A stretch of 64,000 bases of DNA. Origin: Paracentrotus lividus (lineage: Eukaryota > Echinodermata > Echinoidea > Camarodonta > Echinidae). The stretch is from the NCBI GenBank assembly GCA_940671915.1, contig CALNVZ010002065.1, forward strand, positions 59,656 through 123,655, written 5' to 3'. The position numbers and the translations under genes are program-made. The notes under the pieces are model-generated. The model was not told where the DNA came from and did no database searches. It saw only the letters and a program-made list of their open reading frames with translations. The stretch's first letter is position 1. Each line of letters opens with the position of its first letter. This document shows, piece after piece, positions 11,506 through 22,479 of this stretch.

Positions 11506-12210
11506 GAAGAGCTCATTTCCAAAAGGTACTACATCCATTTTCCATCAAAATTCATTTTTTTTTTACATTAATCTACTCATGTTTTAGCACCTCTACACAC
11601 TGTTACAAACAGAAACATGAATTTTCAATGGGAAGGGTGAAAAAATTACTTTAAAAAATCATATCATTTCTAAAAGGTACTACATCCATTTCAGTTCGTT
11701 TCCAAAAGGTACTACATCCATTTCAGTTCGTTTCCAAAAGGTACTACATCCACTTTTATGTAGTCCCATGTATTTGTTTTTATTGCATGTAAATGGTGCG
11801 TAGTTGGCTGGGTTCGCCAGAGCATTAGTGAAAATTTGAAAACTTATGTACTCAATGCAACGTTTTTTTTTCTTTTTAAACATGGCATCTATTTAGAGCA
11901 ATATGAAATAGTACAAAATGTTCCATTTTGAATAAAAAAATTGCTGAGATACATGGCAATTTACATACTCAGAGACATTTCGTTTCCAAAGGGTACTACA
12001 TCCATCAGAACAAAATGTTAAAAATTCGTTTACAGAAAAACTTGCAGACCTAGATTTTTGTTAGACTGGTTTCCCTTTAGCATCATAAAGTAGAACAATC
12101 TGTAAAAGTTTCATTCCAAACAGACACTCCTATCAATGAAAAATTAAAAAAACGTGTTTTTCTCCGAATTAACAAATATGGATGTAGTACCTTTTGGAAA
12201 TGACCTCTTC
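11506..12210. mobile_element. 705-bp MITE nested inside the left minisatellite arm
   Basis: The ends GAAGAGCTCATTTCCAAAAG and CTTTTGGAAATGACCTCTTC are inverted repeats. AAAT flanks it on both sides (11502-11505, 12211-12214), and joining the flanks restores an intact array unit. Near its left end the motif TTTCCAAAAGGTACTACATC occurs four more times (about 11669, 11699, 11732, 11981), as subterminal repeats. No coding capacity. The 4-bp duplication does not by itself identify the superfamily. Confidence 0.75.
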
Positions 12211-12274
12211 AAATACCATATGTATGGTATTGCTGTATGGTTTTTGGCACAAATACCATATGTATGGTATTTCC

Positions 12275-12800
12275 CCTTACAAAAATGTCGTGTGGTACCA
12301 CGCAACGGTACCATACAAAATACCACATGATTTTCCTATGGTTTTTTTGGACAATAACACAAATCCATACGAGTCATACAGCAAAATACATATATTTGCC
12401 TATGGGTTTTTGGCACAATACCTCAAATACATCAGCAGTACCATAGAACAAAATAATAGGATTTCTATGGCTTTTTTGCACAAATACATATCGCCAAAAT
12501 AAATCGGATTCTATGGTGTTTTTGGCAATAATACACCAAAACTACATACAGGTACATACAGCCAATACCATAGGATTTCGCTAGGTTTTTGGCACAAATA
12601 CCTACAGCAAATATCATAGGATTTCCTATGGTTGACATACAAACCATAACATCAATATAGTTTGTATGTTTCACAAATACCAAACAGATCATAGGATTTC
12701 CTATCGGTTTGAACTAAGTTTCTATGTATCACAAAGTACCCAGAAAAAACATACAGGGTACGCTACAGCAAATACCTAATAGCATTACTTCGCAAAACTA
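12275..12800. repeat. internal terminus-like sequence and degenerate repeats
   Basis: It begins CCTTACAAAAATGTCGTGTG followed by GTACCACGCAACGGTACC, which closely matches the left end of fold-back copy 2 (24774-24812). Degenerate units with ATAGGATTTCTATGG and TTTTTGGCACAAATAC follow and fade by about 12800. It suggests a second, older insertion or a rearranged arm within copy 1. Confidence 0.6.
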
Positions 12801-12849
12801 GTACAGCATGAAAACGCACACAGTTACGAAGGATTTATGAATACCTGTT

Positions 12850-14470
12850 ACGACCTGAACACCACACCGTTAATTCAGGGATCCCACACGCGTACACAGG
12901 ACTGCCGCTAGACACCCAAGGATCCATACTCTGGTATTATACCAACTATTTAGGCAAACATATTTTGGGTCACAGTTAGTTATTTTCTATATCTCTTGAT
13001 ATATAAATGTCAAAACTATCGCTCTTGATGTTACTTTGTGTTTAGGAAATATTACTTCCTAAAAAGAAAAAAATTTATGACAGGCAATTACTAGTTAATG
13101 AGGTATCTTCACAAAATACTGATTTGTGCATACAAACATTGTATGCAAATGAGCTAATTTCCATAGTACACACGAAGTACCACAGGAATACCATACGACT
13201 ACAAATTCAGCAGTAAACTGCCATAATCCACTTTGACTAATGCCCGTTGGTTTCATCCCTGTTGATGTTTGTCTTCAATCAATTCGTCAAATTACCATTT
13301 GGTCTAATTAATTCCTATTTCGTCTAATCAACTCGACTTGGTCAAACACCACTTGAGTCAACTGTCTGTAAGAAACTATCCCTTAGAAAAAAATATCCTG
13401 TGACAATACTACAACAACGGTAGGTATTGGGGCGGTCCCGGTGGACGGGGGGACGATCGAGTCCCCCCATCGATTTTTGTTTCTGGGGATCGCCACCCTC
13501 GATTTTTTAAAGCTTAACAAAATATATGTAAATATATAGACGAAGAGGCACCAGTGTGCGTAAAATGAACCAAGTTCAAGGTCAATAAAAAGCAAAATTT
13601 TCGGCTCGCGCTTCGCTTGCAAACACAAAACACGAGACAATAATTAAACTAATAATTTCTTTCAGGTCCTATATTCATTTATCTTTTATTGTTGAATGCT
13701 TTATTTGTACTTTGGCATAATGGTGAGGTAGGTCATTCTATTGTGAATTTGGATATTAGCCTATATTAATATGTCTCTTTGGGTGCTTTATTTATTCCGA
13801 TCTAGTGTTAATCAATTCTCCAAATTTGGCGTCAATCAGGGGGAGTGTCCTTGATTTTCAAAGCTTTACTTTTTGTTTTTATTTTCTAAATATTGGATAA
13901 ATTTTGTATTTGCCCACTTGTCCAAATGATGAAATAAACTTTTCAGTTTCTTTAAATTCTTTGTTTTCAGGTCCGATCGTTATAAAAAGTGATCATATTC
14001 AGAAAGGGATTTGAAACATACATATAGGCCTATATGTTTGTGAACGTTGATTAATGAGATTTTCACTGCTCTTCGAATTGTATTTTCTAGTATGTTTATC
14101 AGCTAGTGAATACAATGATTAATGTTATTAATAGAGCAAAATTCTTAGCTCGCGCTTCGCGTCACAAAAAATAACATACAATGATTTAACGATTTAACTA
14201 TGCCTTCAGGTCGTATTTTGTGGAATTGTTTTTTTGTTCCAAACTTATTCTTAAAATTGTCATTAGTCTCTGCATTATAAATTTGTGAAATAGATCATTT
14301 ATTTCGAATTTTTGGGTATACAATATTTAGGAAGCCTTATTCCGTTCGAGTCTATAATAATCCCATTCCGGGGTCTCCGTTCTCCCCCCACTGACCGTCA
14401 TCACATGAAATCGCAGCCCTGATGGTAGGGAAGACGGGACAATAATTGTACACGGGCCGATTGTAACAGA
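12850..14470. other. non-coding core of fold-back copy 1
   Basis: The part from about 12850 to 13620 matches 27560-28330 in reverse complement, including the landmarks CGCTCTTGATGTTACTTTGT, GACGATCGAG and AATTACCATTTGGTCTAATT. No open frame is conserved. The word GCTCGCGCTTCGC occurs twice, at 13604 and 14148, each followed downstream by a TTTCAGGTC- or CTTCAGGTC-type sequence. It is the only non-minisatellite part shared by both elements. Confidence 0.65.
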
Positions 14471-14477
14471 GGCTCCA

Positions 14478-15312
14478 ATACATGTGGTATTTGTGCCAAA
14501 AAACATACAGCAATACCATACATATGATTGATGTGTAAAAATAAAAAAATACAGCATACCATACATATGGTATTTGTGCCAAAAACCATACAGCAATACC
14601 ATACATAGGTATTAGTGCCAAAAGCCATACAGATACATACATATGGTATTTGTGCCAAAAAACCATACAGAATAATACATATGGTATTTTGCAAAAAAAA
14701 AAACATAGCAATACTATACATATGGTATTTGTGCCAAAAAACCATACAGCAATACCATACATATGGTATTTGTGCCAAAACCATACAGCAATACCATACA
14801 TATGGTATTTGTGCCAAGAAACAATACATATGGTATTTGTGCAAGCAGAACAATACATATGGTATTTGGCCAAAACCATATCTATGGTATTTGTGCCAAA
14901 ACCATACAGCTACCATACATATTGGTATTTGTGCCAAAACATACAGAATACCATACATATGGTATTTGTGCCAAAAAACATACAGATACCATACATATGG
15001 TATTTGCAAAAATCATACAGCAATACCATACATATGGTATTTGTGCCAAATCATACAAGAATCCTTACATATGGTATTTGTGCCAAGAAACCATACATAT
15101 GGTATTTGTGCCAAACATACAGCAATACCATACATTATGGTATTTGTGCCAAAAAAACATACAGAATACCATACATATGGTATTTGTGCAAAAAAAACAT
15201 ACGGAACTCATATCTATGGTATTTGTGCCAAAAACCATACAGAAATACCATACATATGGTATTTGTGCCAAAAACCATACAGCAATACCATACATCTGGT
15301 ATTTGTGCCAAA
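14478..15312. repeat. ~41-bp tandem array, right arm of fold-back copy 1
   Basis: About twenty units of ACATATGGTATTTGTGCCAA followed by AAAACCATACAGCAATACC, the reverse complement of the left-arm unit. Units vary by small deletions. Long open frames here (up to 266 codons) are repeat artefacts. Confidence 0.95.
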
Positions 15313-15444
15313 TAACACAGCACTGCTGTATGGTATTCTTATTGTACCCTTTTCCTGTGTGGTATTTCCCTATGGTACTTCTATGGTATTTGATTGTACC
15401 ATAGAAATACCATAGGAATACCACAGGACATTTTTGTAAGGGTA

Positions 15445-15845
15445 GGTCGAGCTCCACCCGGTGAGTCACTTTTATCATCGGGTTAACTTATGTTAGTGCT
15501 AACCCCACAAACATGTCATTCCCCGCCCTTGTGAGCGAACTCTTTAGCAATAAATTCAGTCGAGCTACCTGGCTGTGGGGTCGTTAGTAGGGCATCAGGT
15601 AAACCGACCAGCCCCCATCGCGAACCGTCGCCTTCGGTGACGGGGCAGTGTATAGTTAGGCACCAGGGGGCACCTGTAGCCCCCGGACGCTGCCACGGTA
15701 CGGGCTGCCGCGATTGAAGGCGCCTGGTGCTTTCGGGTCGTTCAGAAATAAATCCATATCTCAGGGAGTTTTAGTCCAAGTTCCTTCTGAGGCCCATCCT
15801 ACAACCTCTTAGGCTGGCTCAAATCGGGCCTCGCCTTTATCCCCA
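15445..15845. other. GC-rich unclassified block
   Basis: From about 15450 to 15740 the sequence is clearly richer in G and C than its surroundings, with inverted words such as CCGTCGCCTTCGGTGACGG near 15628. It has no long open frame. It could be the 5' untranslated region of a LINE or part of another element; I cannot identify it. Confidence 0.4.
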
Positions 15846-15982
15846 CAAGGTTAATTCTTAAGTGCAAACAAACCAAAATACCAAAGAAAAGAAAGAAAGA
15901 AAAGAAAAGAAAAGAAAACAATTGATAAAATAAAAATAAAAAAATGGAAAGGGGAATAGACTATATCGATTTTGGCTCCCTT

Positions 15983-16005
15983 TTGAATTGAATTGAATTT
16001 ATTTT
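15983..16005 (-). repeat. (TTGAA)n tail, probable LINE 3' end on the minus strand
   Basis: The run TTGAATTGAATTGAATTTAT is followed by TTCCACATCATTATTCAT. A very similar junction occurs at 19178-19220. Short terminal pentamer repeats are typical of CR1/L2-type LINE 3' ends; here the retroelement would read on the minus strand. Confidence 0.5.
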
Positions 16006-18074
16006 CCACATCATTATTCATAATATGCATGCGAATTTTACTTTTAAAAGCGGAAATGTTACAGAATAGGAGAATATTAACATGGAACGTGACAGATACG
16101 AGAAAGTCAAGGCAACAAAAAAGAAAAAAACAACAACAACAACAACAACAACAAACAAACAATTTTTTTAAAGTAAGAAGTAGATGACTTGAGGGGAAGA
16201 GAGATAAAAGAGGTTGGTTTCTCACACAAAATAGGATTATATATATAGGGCCAAGTGATTGTTGCCAGGTCGTAGACGATTAATAATTCCACAATGTGTT
16301 TTCATCGTGTCAAATAATGAGTAAGCAAAATTTAGTAGGAGAATGCTCTGTACGTAAACAATAACATAGAGTTTAGAGCTTTCTATCCAGGGGCCTATCT
16401 ACTGCGATGTCCCGGGACACGGGAAAGTATCCTGCCCGCACTGTAACCGGGAAAAATCCGTAGGTGATACGGTTACATGTTACATTACAATCAAAGTCAA
16501 TTAGATTTTTAACTGCTAGGCAATAAGTTTGAGGGAGAGATTATACATGAAAAATCTTTAGTGATGGCTATTCGTTGGGCTTCTGCATATCTTGAGACAA
16601 TTTTCGTCACAATGAGACAAACAATCAAATCTGACTGCAGAAAATAAGCAGAAGGTATCCGAATATGTATCTGTTGTGTATCTATGATTAGAAATTATTT
16701 TTTAGGAAGAACTCCATACTCGGAAGGAATTTGTTTTTCTTATCTTTTAAATAGGTGTCCGGTCTCACCGGGTTTGGGTGTACGGTGACAGTTTCGTGAG
16801 GCGGGCTTTTTCCAGGGCTGTCGGGTCCTGGGATTCACGGGCTGTGAGTTGGACTGTATACGGGTGAGAAGGGGGACCTTTTCGCGACAATTCGCGACAA
16901 TTACAGAGCCTGCTGCGGTTTCAACCGGCTTTCGAACAGCAATACTGATCATCCACGCAGGCTCTAAGGATTTGGGTCGATCGGCCGCTAAAACTAAGGA
17001 TTGTCGCCAAGCAGTGGATGAGGCTCTTAATATATCAAGGTCACCTTTACATATCCTTTTTAAGCATATTACCTCGCCTGTTTTATAATAACATAAAAGC
17101 GTCATTTCACAGGTCGCAAGTCAAGAATGTGCGAACATTTATTAATGCGAACGCTAGACAGAGGGTTCAGCGGATGACAAGTACTTCATACGTATCTAGC
17201 TCACAGCTTCAATTTGCAAGAACATTTGTATTTTCAAACAGATGGAGTGCACGTTTTTCGACGTTTGAAGTAATTGCTCAAGAACTTTTCGTCGGCCTTT
17301 TTGTATTGTATTGTATTTCCATTCATTAAAAACATGCAACAATTAAACAAATATAATCTTACATAATGAAATAAAGAATAAAATGAATAAGCTGGAATGC
17401 CCACTTTCAGTAAACTTTAATATGTTGTTGCATGTTTTCTTTGAACCTAGTTGGAAATCGTTTATTACAAACTCCATCTATATTGCAAGCTCAACGGAAT
17501 GAACTTGTTAACTGTTCTTCTGGCGAGTCCAAATGGAATGGCTGTATTGCATTTACGTAATTTTAACTATAAACATGCATATTTCTGCGAATCGGCTGCT
17601 AATCATGTATCTTTTGTTGTTAGGAGCAATAAACCATTAATTGAATTGAATTGAATTGTAGAGTCATAAAGAAAGTAGAAATCATAAATCACGTGCCAGG
17701 GGTCTTATTCGGCCAGGCAAAAAAAATAATAAAATAAAATAAAAAATAAATAAATAAAAATTGTGGGGATTTGGAGGGTTGTTTTTTGGTACCGTTTCTG
17801 TAATAAATATAATAATTTTCCAATATCCCTCCAGAAGAGGAATGGCCAAGAGCGCCATGAACAGGCGTTGGGGACAGGCTGCGATTACCAGATCTTGCGT
17901 AGGGAACCAATGGCCCAGGAAACTGTTTCCTGTGCCTCTGGGTTGAGCACCGTCTTCCCAGTCAGCCGGTCACGTGAACCGTGAACCTCTCGTTCCCTCA
18001 TGTGTTGTGTAACCATGGAATTGCAGCCTGTTCCCTTCCGCCATTGCAAACAAAGAATTAGTATAATGCTTTTA
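16006..18074. other. mixed non-coding region with LINE tails
   Basis: Contains a TATTGTATTGTATT run near 17305 (possible minus-strand LINE tail) and an AATTGAATTGAATTG run at about 17641-17658 preceded by AATAAACC (possible plus-strand LINE tail). A 121-codon minus-strand frame at 16740-17105 and short frames near 17760-17980 lie in somewhat GC-richer, repeat-like sequence. None has a domain I recognise. Confidence 0.45.
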
Positions 18075-18076
18075 TA

Positions 18077-19083
18077 CAGTGTGTTCCTAAAAAAGAGGAC
18101 CGAAGTTCAAAGGTCAGTCATTCCAGAAGTATATGGTTTATTCTTGTGATTCGTTTACTAAAATATTTAATAACTCATCAGCTTTAATTTGAGACATTGC
18201 TGACGTCCAAAGTGTAATGGGTCACAGAGTAAGGGTCTTTTGAAGGCGATAGGTACAAAAACCCGTTTTTCCAAGTTTGTGGTTTTTCGGGTATGAAACA
18301 ACCTTTCTTAAGTAATTGGTGTCATTAGATCTCTTTCAGCAAGTTTCAATGAAATGTCATCTTCTTTGCTAAAGTGGATTTCTCACTGGTAATGAGATGC
18401 GTTCTTAATTATGAGTCTCTGGAGTCTCGGAGAGGTCACTGCACGGATCCTGAGTCTCCAGGAAGTCGCGAGAAAACCAAACAAATGTCAAACATGTTCA
18501 ATATTTAGTAGACTTCTTTCAGCGCAAGCAAGTCTCTGTGACGTCTCGGTGGGTTGCCGCGACGCCCCCTAAATATGCACGAAAGTATCCACGACTCTTC
18601 AGTCAGAAACTTTGTCGGAACTTGCTAGCGATTAAAAGAAATCGGACAGGATGACAATTTTTTCAGACTTTTGTTCGATTTACCCACGACGCCCTGAAGT
18701 CTCAGGAGACGTCACCACGACGTCACCACGACTCCAGAGGCCCATAATAGTGAACCCAATCTCATTGCAGTGGTCCTTTGGAAAATGAGATTGAATTTCA
18801 TTGAAACCTTGTGTGAAAAATACCCCAAAAACGATGAAACCAAAAACTAACAAAAATTTTGTTTCGTACCCCAAAACCAAAAACTTGGAAAAAACGGGTT
18901 TTGTACCTATTACCTTCAAAGGACCCTAACTCTGTGACCCATTACAATTTAGACGTCAGCAATGTCTCAAATTAAACGCTGATGAGTTACTTATTATTCT
19001 AGTAACAAATCACAAGAATAAACCATATGCTTTTGGAATGACTGACCTTTGAACTTCGGTCCTCTTTTTTTAGGAACACACTG
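18077..19083. mobile_element. 1.0-kb TA-flanked fold-back MITE
   Basis: The ends CAGTGTGTTCCTAAAAAAGA and TTTTTAGGAACACACTG are inverted and flanked by TA (18075-18076, 19084-19085). The arms stay similar for about 280 bp inward (for example GTCAGCAATGTCTCAAATTA at right versus its complement at left, and GTTTCAATGAAAT). The centre (about 18410-18740) is rich in GTCTC/GACGTC words shared with loci near 21040, 38120 and 58640. No transposase frame. Confidence 0.75.
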
Positions 19084-19177
19084 TATATAAGTTCACATTT
19101 ATCTTATATCAGAATGTGTCAAATTGGAAATATATTCGATATATATGTTATATAATGATTGTTTCTTTATATATTGA

Positions 19178-19220
19178 ATTGAATTGAATTGAATTAAAAT
19201 TTATTCGACATCATCAGTAA
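19178..19220 (-). repeat. (TTGAA)n tail, probable LINE 3' end
   Basis: TTGAATTGAATTGAATTGAA is followed by TTTATTCGACATCATCAG, resembling the junction at 15983. This suggests a second insertion of the same retroelement family, minus strand. Confidence 0.5.
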
Positions 19221-19699
19221 ATGTACATGATATTTGATCAACATTGTTTCAACATGAATTGAATATACCGAACTCAAACGGAGTTATTAAAAGTTGAGAA
19301 AAAGGCAAAAAGAAGCATTTCCATTGTATTTCTTGTTACAATACGTTTATTTTTTTATTAAGAAAATAAACTCAATTGTAATAGAATACAATGAGGTAGG
19401 TCTATATATTTTGATGTCAATAACAGGATGTTTTCCAGCCTGACCCGCATTTCTTGTAATTTACATATAGGGCAAAGTCTTCTCACGCGTATTTGGGAAA
19501 GGACAATAGGCGGCGCGCATTGTAATGCACTAGCGGAATTCGAAAACAAGTTGTTTTTCGCAGTTGAGCAGAAGGACAAAAGCGCTACCTCCCATTTTCT
19601 TGGATTATAAAACGTGTTATAAAATGGGCCACCTCCTCGAGGTTCTGAACTCAGGAATCGTAACGAGGAGGACGACACTAAAAAGATCATCTTCAAGGG

Positions 19700-20470
19700 C
19701 CCCGCAAAACAATGGCAGGTGACCAAAAACTTCCATAAGGAAGTTGCCACTCTGAAAGGAGGCACTTGCCTATCGAGAGGAAGTCCGCAACAAGTGCCGG
19801 TAGGCTTATGGATAACACACTCCCAATGCAATCTAACTTGGTGTTACTCTAGTATCTTCAAAACAATGAAGAAATTCAATGCCAGGAGCTGCATCCTGAA
19901 GACAAGATAGCTAACGCAAGATGGGGCACTGATCAAATAGCATCAGTATTGAAGCGCTTAATTGTTTTAATTGATTCTCAGCCGCAGAAATGGTGTCTAG
20001 GGCAGGTCAACGCATACCTTTAAGTTAGATCCATCATTGAATAGTGCGTGTAGGGCAATCACAGGATATCTCAAAACCACTAGATGACCTTTACATTCTG
20101 TGTGACATCACCCTGGCCCTCCACACATCAGTAGGTCAGCACTTTGCCGAAAGGAGAAACTCAAACAAGAATTGACCCAATCCACGCTTTCTTCAACAGT
20201 ATGCCAAAGGATACATCAGCCAAAGGAGTCCCTCAGTCCAGGAACCTTGACCTTTCTGGCCTTTTCTGTACCACCGGCGTGCAGGAGTTGGCTAGCATTA
20301 AGGACCTAGTGGTCAAATGGGGATTTAATAATGAAGGTTTGTGAAAAGGGAGCCGAGTAGACCCAACCTCAGGCTGTTGGAAGGGGAACTTCAGTTCCAA
20401 GACATTAAGGCCATCATGACACCCAGGATGAAATGCAACAATAGTCGAGCGAAAACAGCAATGGCACCCA
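19700..20470 (+). pseudogene. decayed LINE ORF2 C-terminal region
   Basis: Fragments in different plus-strand frames resemble, in order, the end of non-LTR retrotransposon polyproteins downstream of the reverse transcriptase: KKFNARSCILK, then IANARWGTDQIASVLK, then LDPSLNSACRAITGYLKTT, then ERRNSN/DPIHAFFNSM. In related elements these lie after the RT domain, in the order seen here. Several frameshifts and stops separate them, so this is dead. The clade (jockey/I-like) is a guess from motif memory. The surrounding sequence from 19400 to 20930 may be further decayed parts of the same copy. Confidence 0.45.
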
Positions 20471-20479
20471 AGAATGCAT

Positions 20480-21520
20480 TACGATGAGCTACTCATGTCC
20501 AAAAAAAAATGTCCAATTAATTCATGGAACCAACGACAAATTGATTCCTTTGAGAAGGGGAACATGGATTGGTAGGGAGTCAACGTTTGACCTGTTACAC
20601 TTCTAAAGATGGAGCTGAAAGGGCTTCATGTGCAGGCAGTAGTCTCGAAAACGTCGACCAGACTAGCCAGTTACCCCAGTCAGCACAGTCGCTATTATTT
20701 TTGGCCAACACCTTACAACACCGGCGCAGAGAACAAGCCGACACGATGATGGAATTTGACCCAGACCGCATTTGGACGACTTTGAATGTCCAGTTTGGCC
20801 TCCAAATACACTGGGGACCGAGTTGGGATCAATCTAAGAACTCATCTGTTGGTGTTGTGTTGGTCTGTGAACATTGTTCAGTTGGCATCTTATATCCCAG
20901 GACAAGGTTGTCGCGGACTTCCTCTTGAGGGAAAGCACTTCCCCTCAGAGTGGTCACTTCCTCATGTTATCTATTGATCATCTATCTGCCATTGTCGTGC
21001 GTGGCCTTTGAAATCAATATTTTGAGTGTCGTCTTTCTTGACTCACGTCGTCTCCACGACCAGGATAGTCGGAGATATCTCCAATATTTTTTTTTTCTCT
21101 CAGAGACTCACGAGCCGTTTCGGAAACTCATTAGACGTCTCTGAGACGTCTTTGACCCATCTCAAATCCGTCTCATGGCAAGTGAGATACCGGTACCACC
21201 ATTATAACCGGGAGGCGATAGCCCTTGACACGTGTTATATTCAGAGATATTCCAAAGATATCTTCGATGTTATGTGACTTCCTTGGTCGCCCTGATTCCT
21301 CTGGGTCTCAGAAAGAGCAGGGAGGATCTGGTGTGTGTGGACTTGTTGACCCCACATTTGCTGGGGAGATCATTTTTTTTTCCGGACCTCTTTGCTGCCT
21401 TTCTTTTAGACGGGCTTCCACTGCGACTTCCCTTGAGACAGGATCTGGTTTTCAGACTCTATCAGTATATTTCATCCTCGGCAAGCGGTATCATCTGACC
21501 TCTTGGCCATCACTTCTTAC
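20480..21520. other. non-coding region with one GACGTCTC-repeat copy
   Basis: At about 21035-21195 the words GTCTCCACGACC, GACGTCTCTGAGACGTC and GTGAGATACCGGTACCACC belong to the same family as 38116-38304 and 58640-59105. Open frames of about 100-120 codons (20569-20928, 21225-21530) show no domain I recognise. Confidence 0.45.
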
Positions 21521-21524
21521 AACT

Positions 21525-22010
21525 ATCTAGAGTCTGGAATACAATTGTAGCTTATTTCGGAATGATTCTAATAAAATCTAATGCCCCAAAAAGTGATAAA
21601 GTGATAAAACATGCATCATTGTTACTTATATAACCCAAATAAAAAGTGATAAAACATGCATCGTTGTTACTTATATAACCCATATAATTATATAAATGTA
21701 TATATATAAATAAGCTTGTCCTAGAGTTTTTATTTATAACACATTTATCATCTGGACAAAACGTCGTCATGTCCACAAAGTTGAGTCTATATATATATGA
21801 TATTGGTGGCCATTTTGAAGAGCGTCCTCACTTTTTATAACTACCTAGAGTCTGGAATACAACCGAAGCTTATTTAGGAATGATTCTAATAAAATTTAAT
21901 GCTCCAAAAAAGTGATAAAACATGCAACATTGTTACTTATTTAACCCATATATTAACTATATATGAGATTTTGGCGGCCATTTTGAAAAAAGCGCCCTCA
22001 CTGGAGAACG
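21525..22010. repeat. ~320-bp direct duplication
   Basis: CTAGAGTCTGGAATACAA, GGAATGATTCTAATAAAAT and AACATGCA..ATTGTTACTTAT occur in the same order from 21525 and again from 21846. The first copy has an extra internal duplication of GTGATAAAACATGCATC (two adjacent ~60-bp units). Confidence 0.8.
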
Positions 22011-22198
22011 TTCAGGATACAGCCTGGTTACCTCACATATTCTTGTTCAGCATGAAAAACTGGTCTAGAAAAACCACATCAGAATTTCTCCGTCTCCAGG
22101 TGGCACCTCCCTCAATTATAACCCGGACTAATTTTATTGTTATTACGCGCTAGCGCAACAAAGCAATCGATTTCGCCATTCATTTTAACACAGGATAA

Positions 22199-22245
22199 AA
22201 CCGTTCAACATAACAAAAAACCGTTCAACATAACAAAAAAGCGTG
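22199..22245. repeat. 19-bp short tandem repeat
   Basis: CCGTTCAACATAACAAAAAA occurs twice, followed by a third diverged unit GCGTGCAACATACC. Confidence 0.8.
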
Positions 22246-22431
22246 CAACATACCAGAATGTTGAACGACACGTGACACCCTTTCAACCAATCACAGCTCC
22301 AAAATACTACCACTATTTACTATAATAATATATATATGAATTATGACGAAGTAAACAGAGATTTTGCTCACATGTATGAAACGTATCTTCCCCCATAGAA
22401 AGATAAGCACATTTTTAATTTTGGTTATCAT

Positions 22432-22469
22432 CATGGACCTACTACCTCTTCAGAGGTAGTAGGTCCATG
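22432..22469. repeat. perfect 18-bp inverted repeat with 2-base spacer
   Basis: The left arm CATGGACCTACTACCTCT is followed by TC and then the exact complement. The right arm contains GAGGTAGTAGGT, the first-12-base core of the let-7 family without its leading U. The spacer is too short for a normal miRNA precursor loop and the flanks do not extend the stem well, so I do not call a miRNA gene. Confidence 0.85.
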
Positions 22470-22479
22470 TTTTCATCAA

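Larger units (their letters stand above)
10489..15442. mobile_element. 4.95-kb fold-back element with minisatellite terminal repeats (copy 1)
   Basis: The termini CCCTTACAAAAATGTCC and its complement are inverted, with TA at both borders (10487-10488, 15443-15444). Next to each terminus lies a ~135-190-bp region of CCTATGGTATTTC-type words, then a long array of a ~41-bp unit, in opposite orientations at the two ends. The middle (12850-14470) is non-repetitive and is shared, inverted, with copy 2 at 24773-29354. This modular plan recalls Drosophila FB and sea-urchin TU fold-back transposons. No transposase is visible. A nested MITE (11506-12210) and an internal terminus-like sequence at about 12275 show that it is composite. 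Confidence 0.75.

Noticed and set aside
22432..22469. A let-7 microRNA gene
   Set aside because: Only 12 bases match and the hairpin loop is 2 bases; there is no let-7-like precursor arm.
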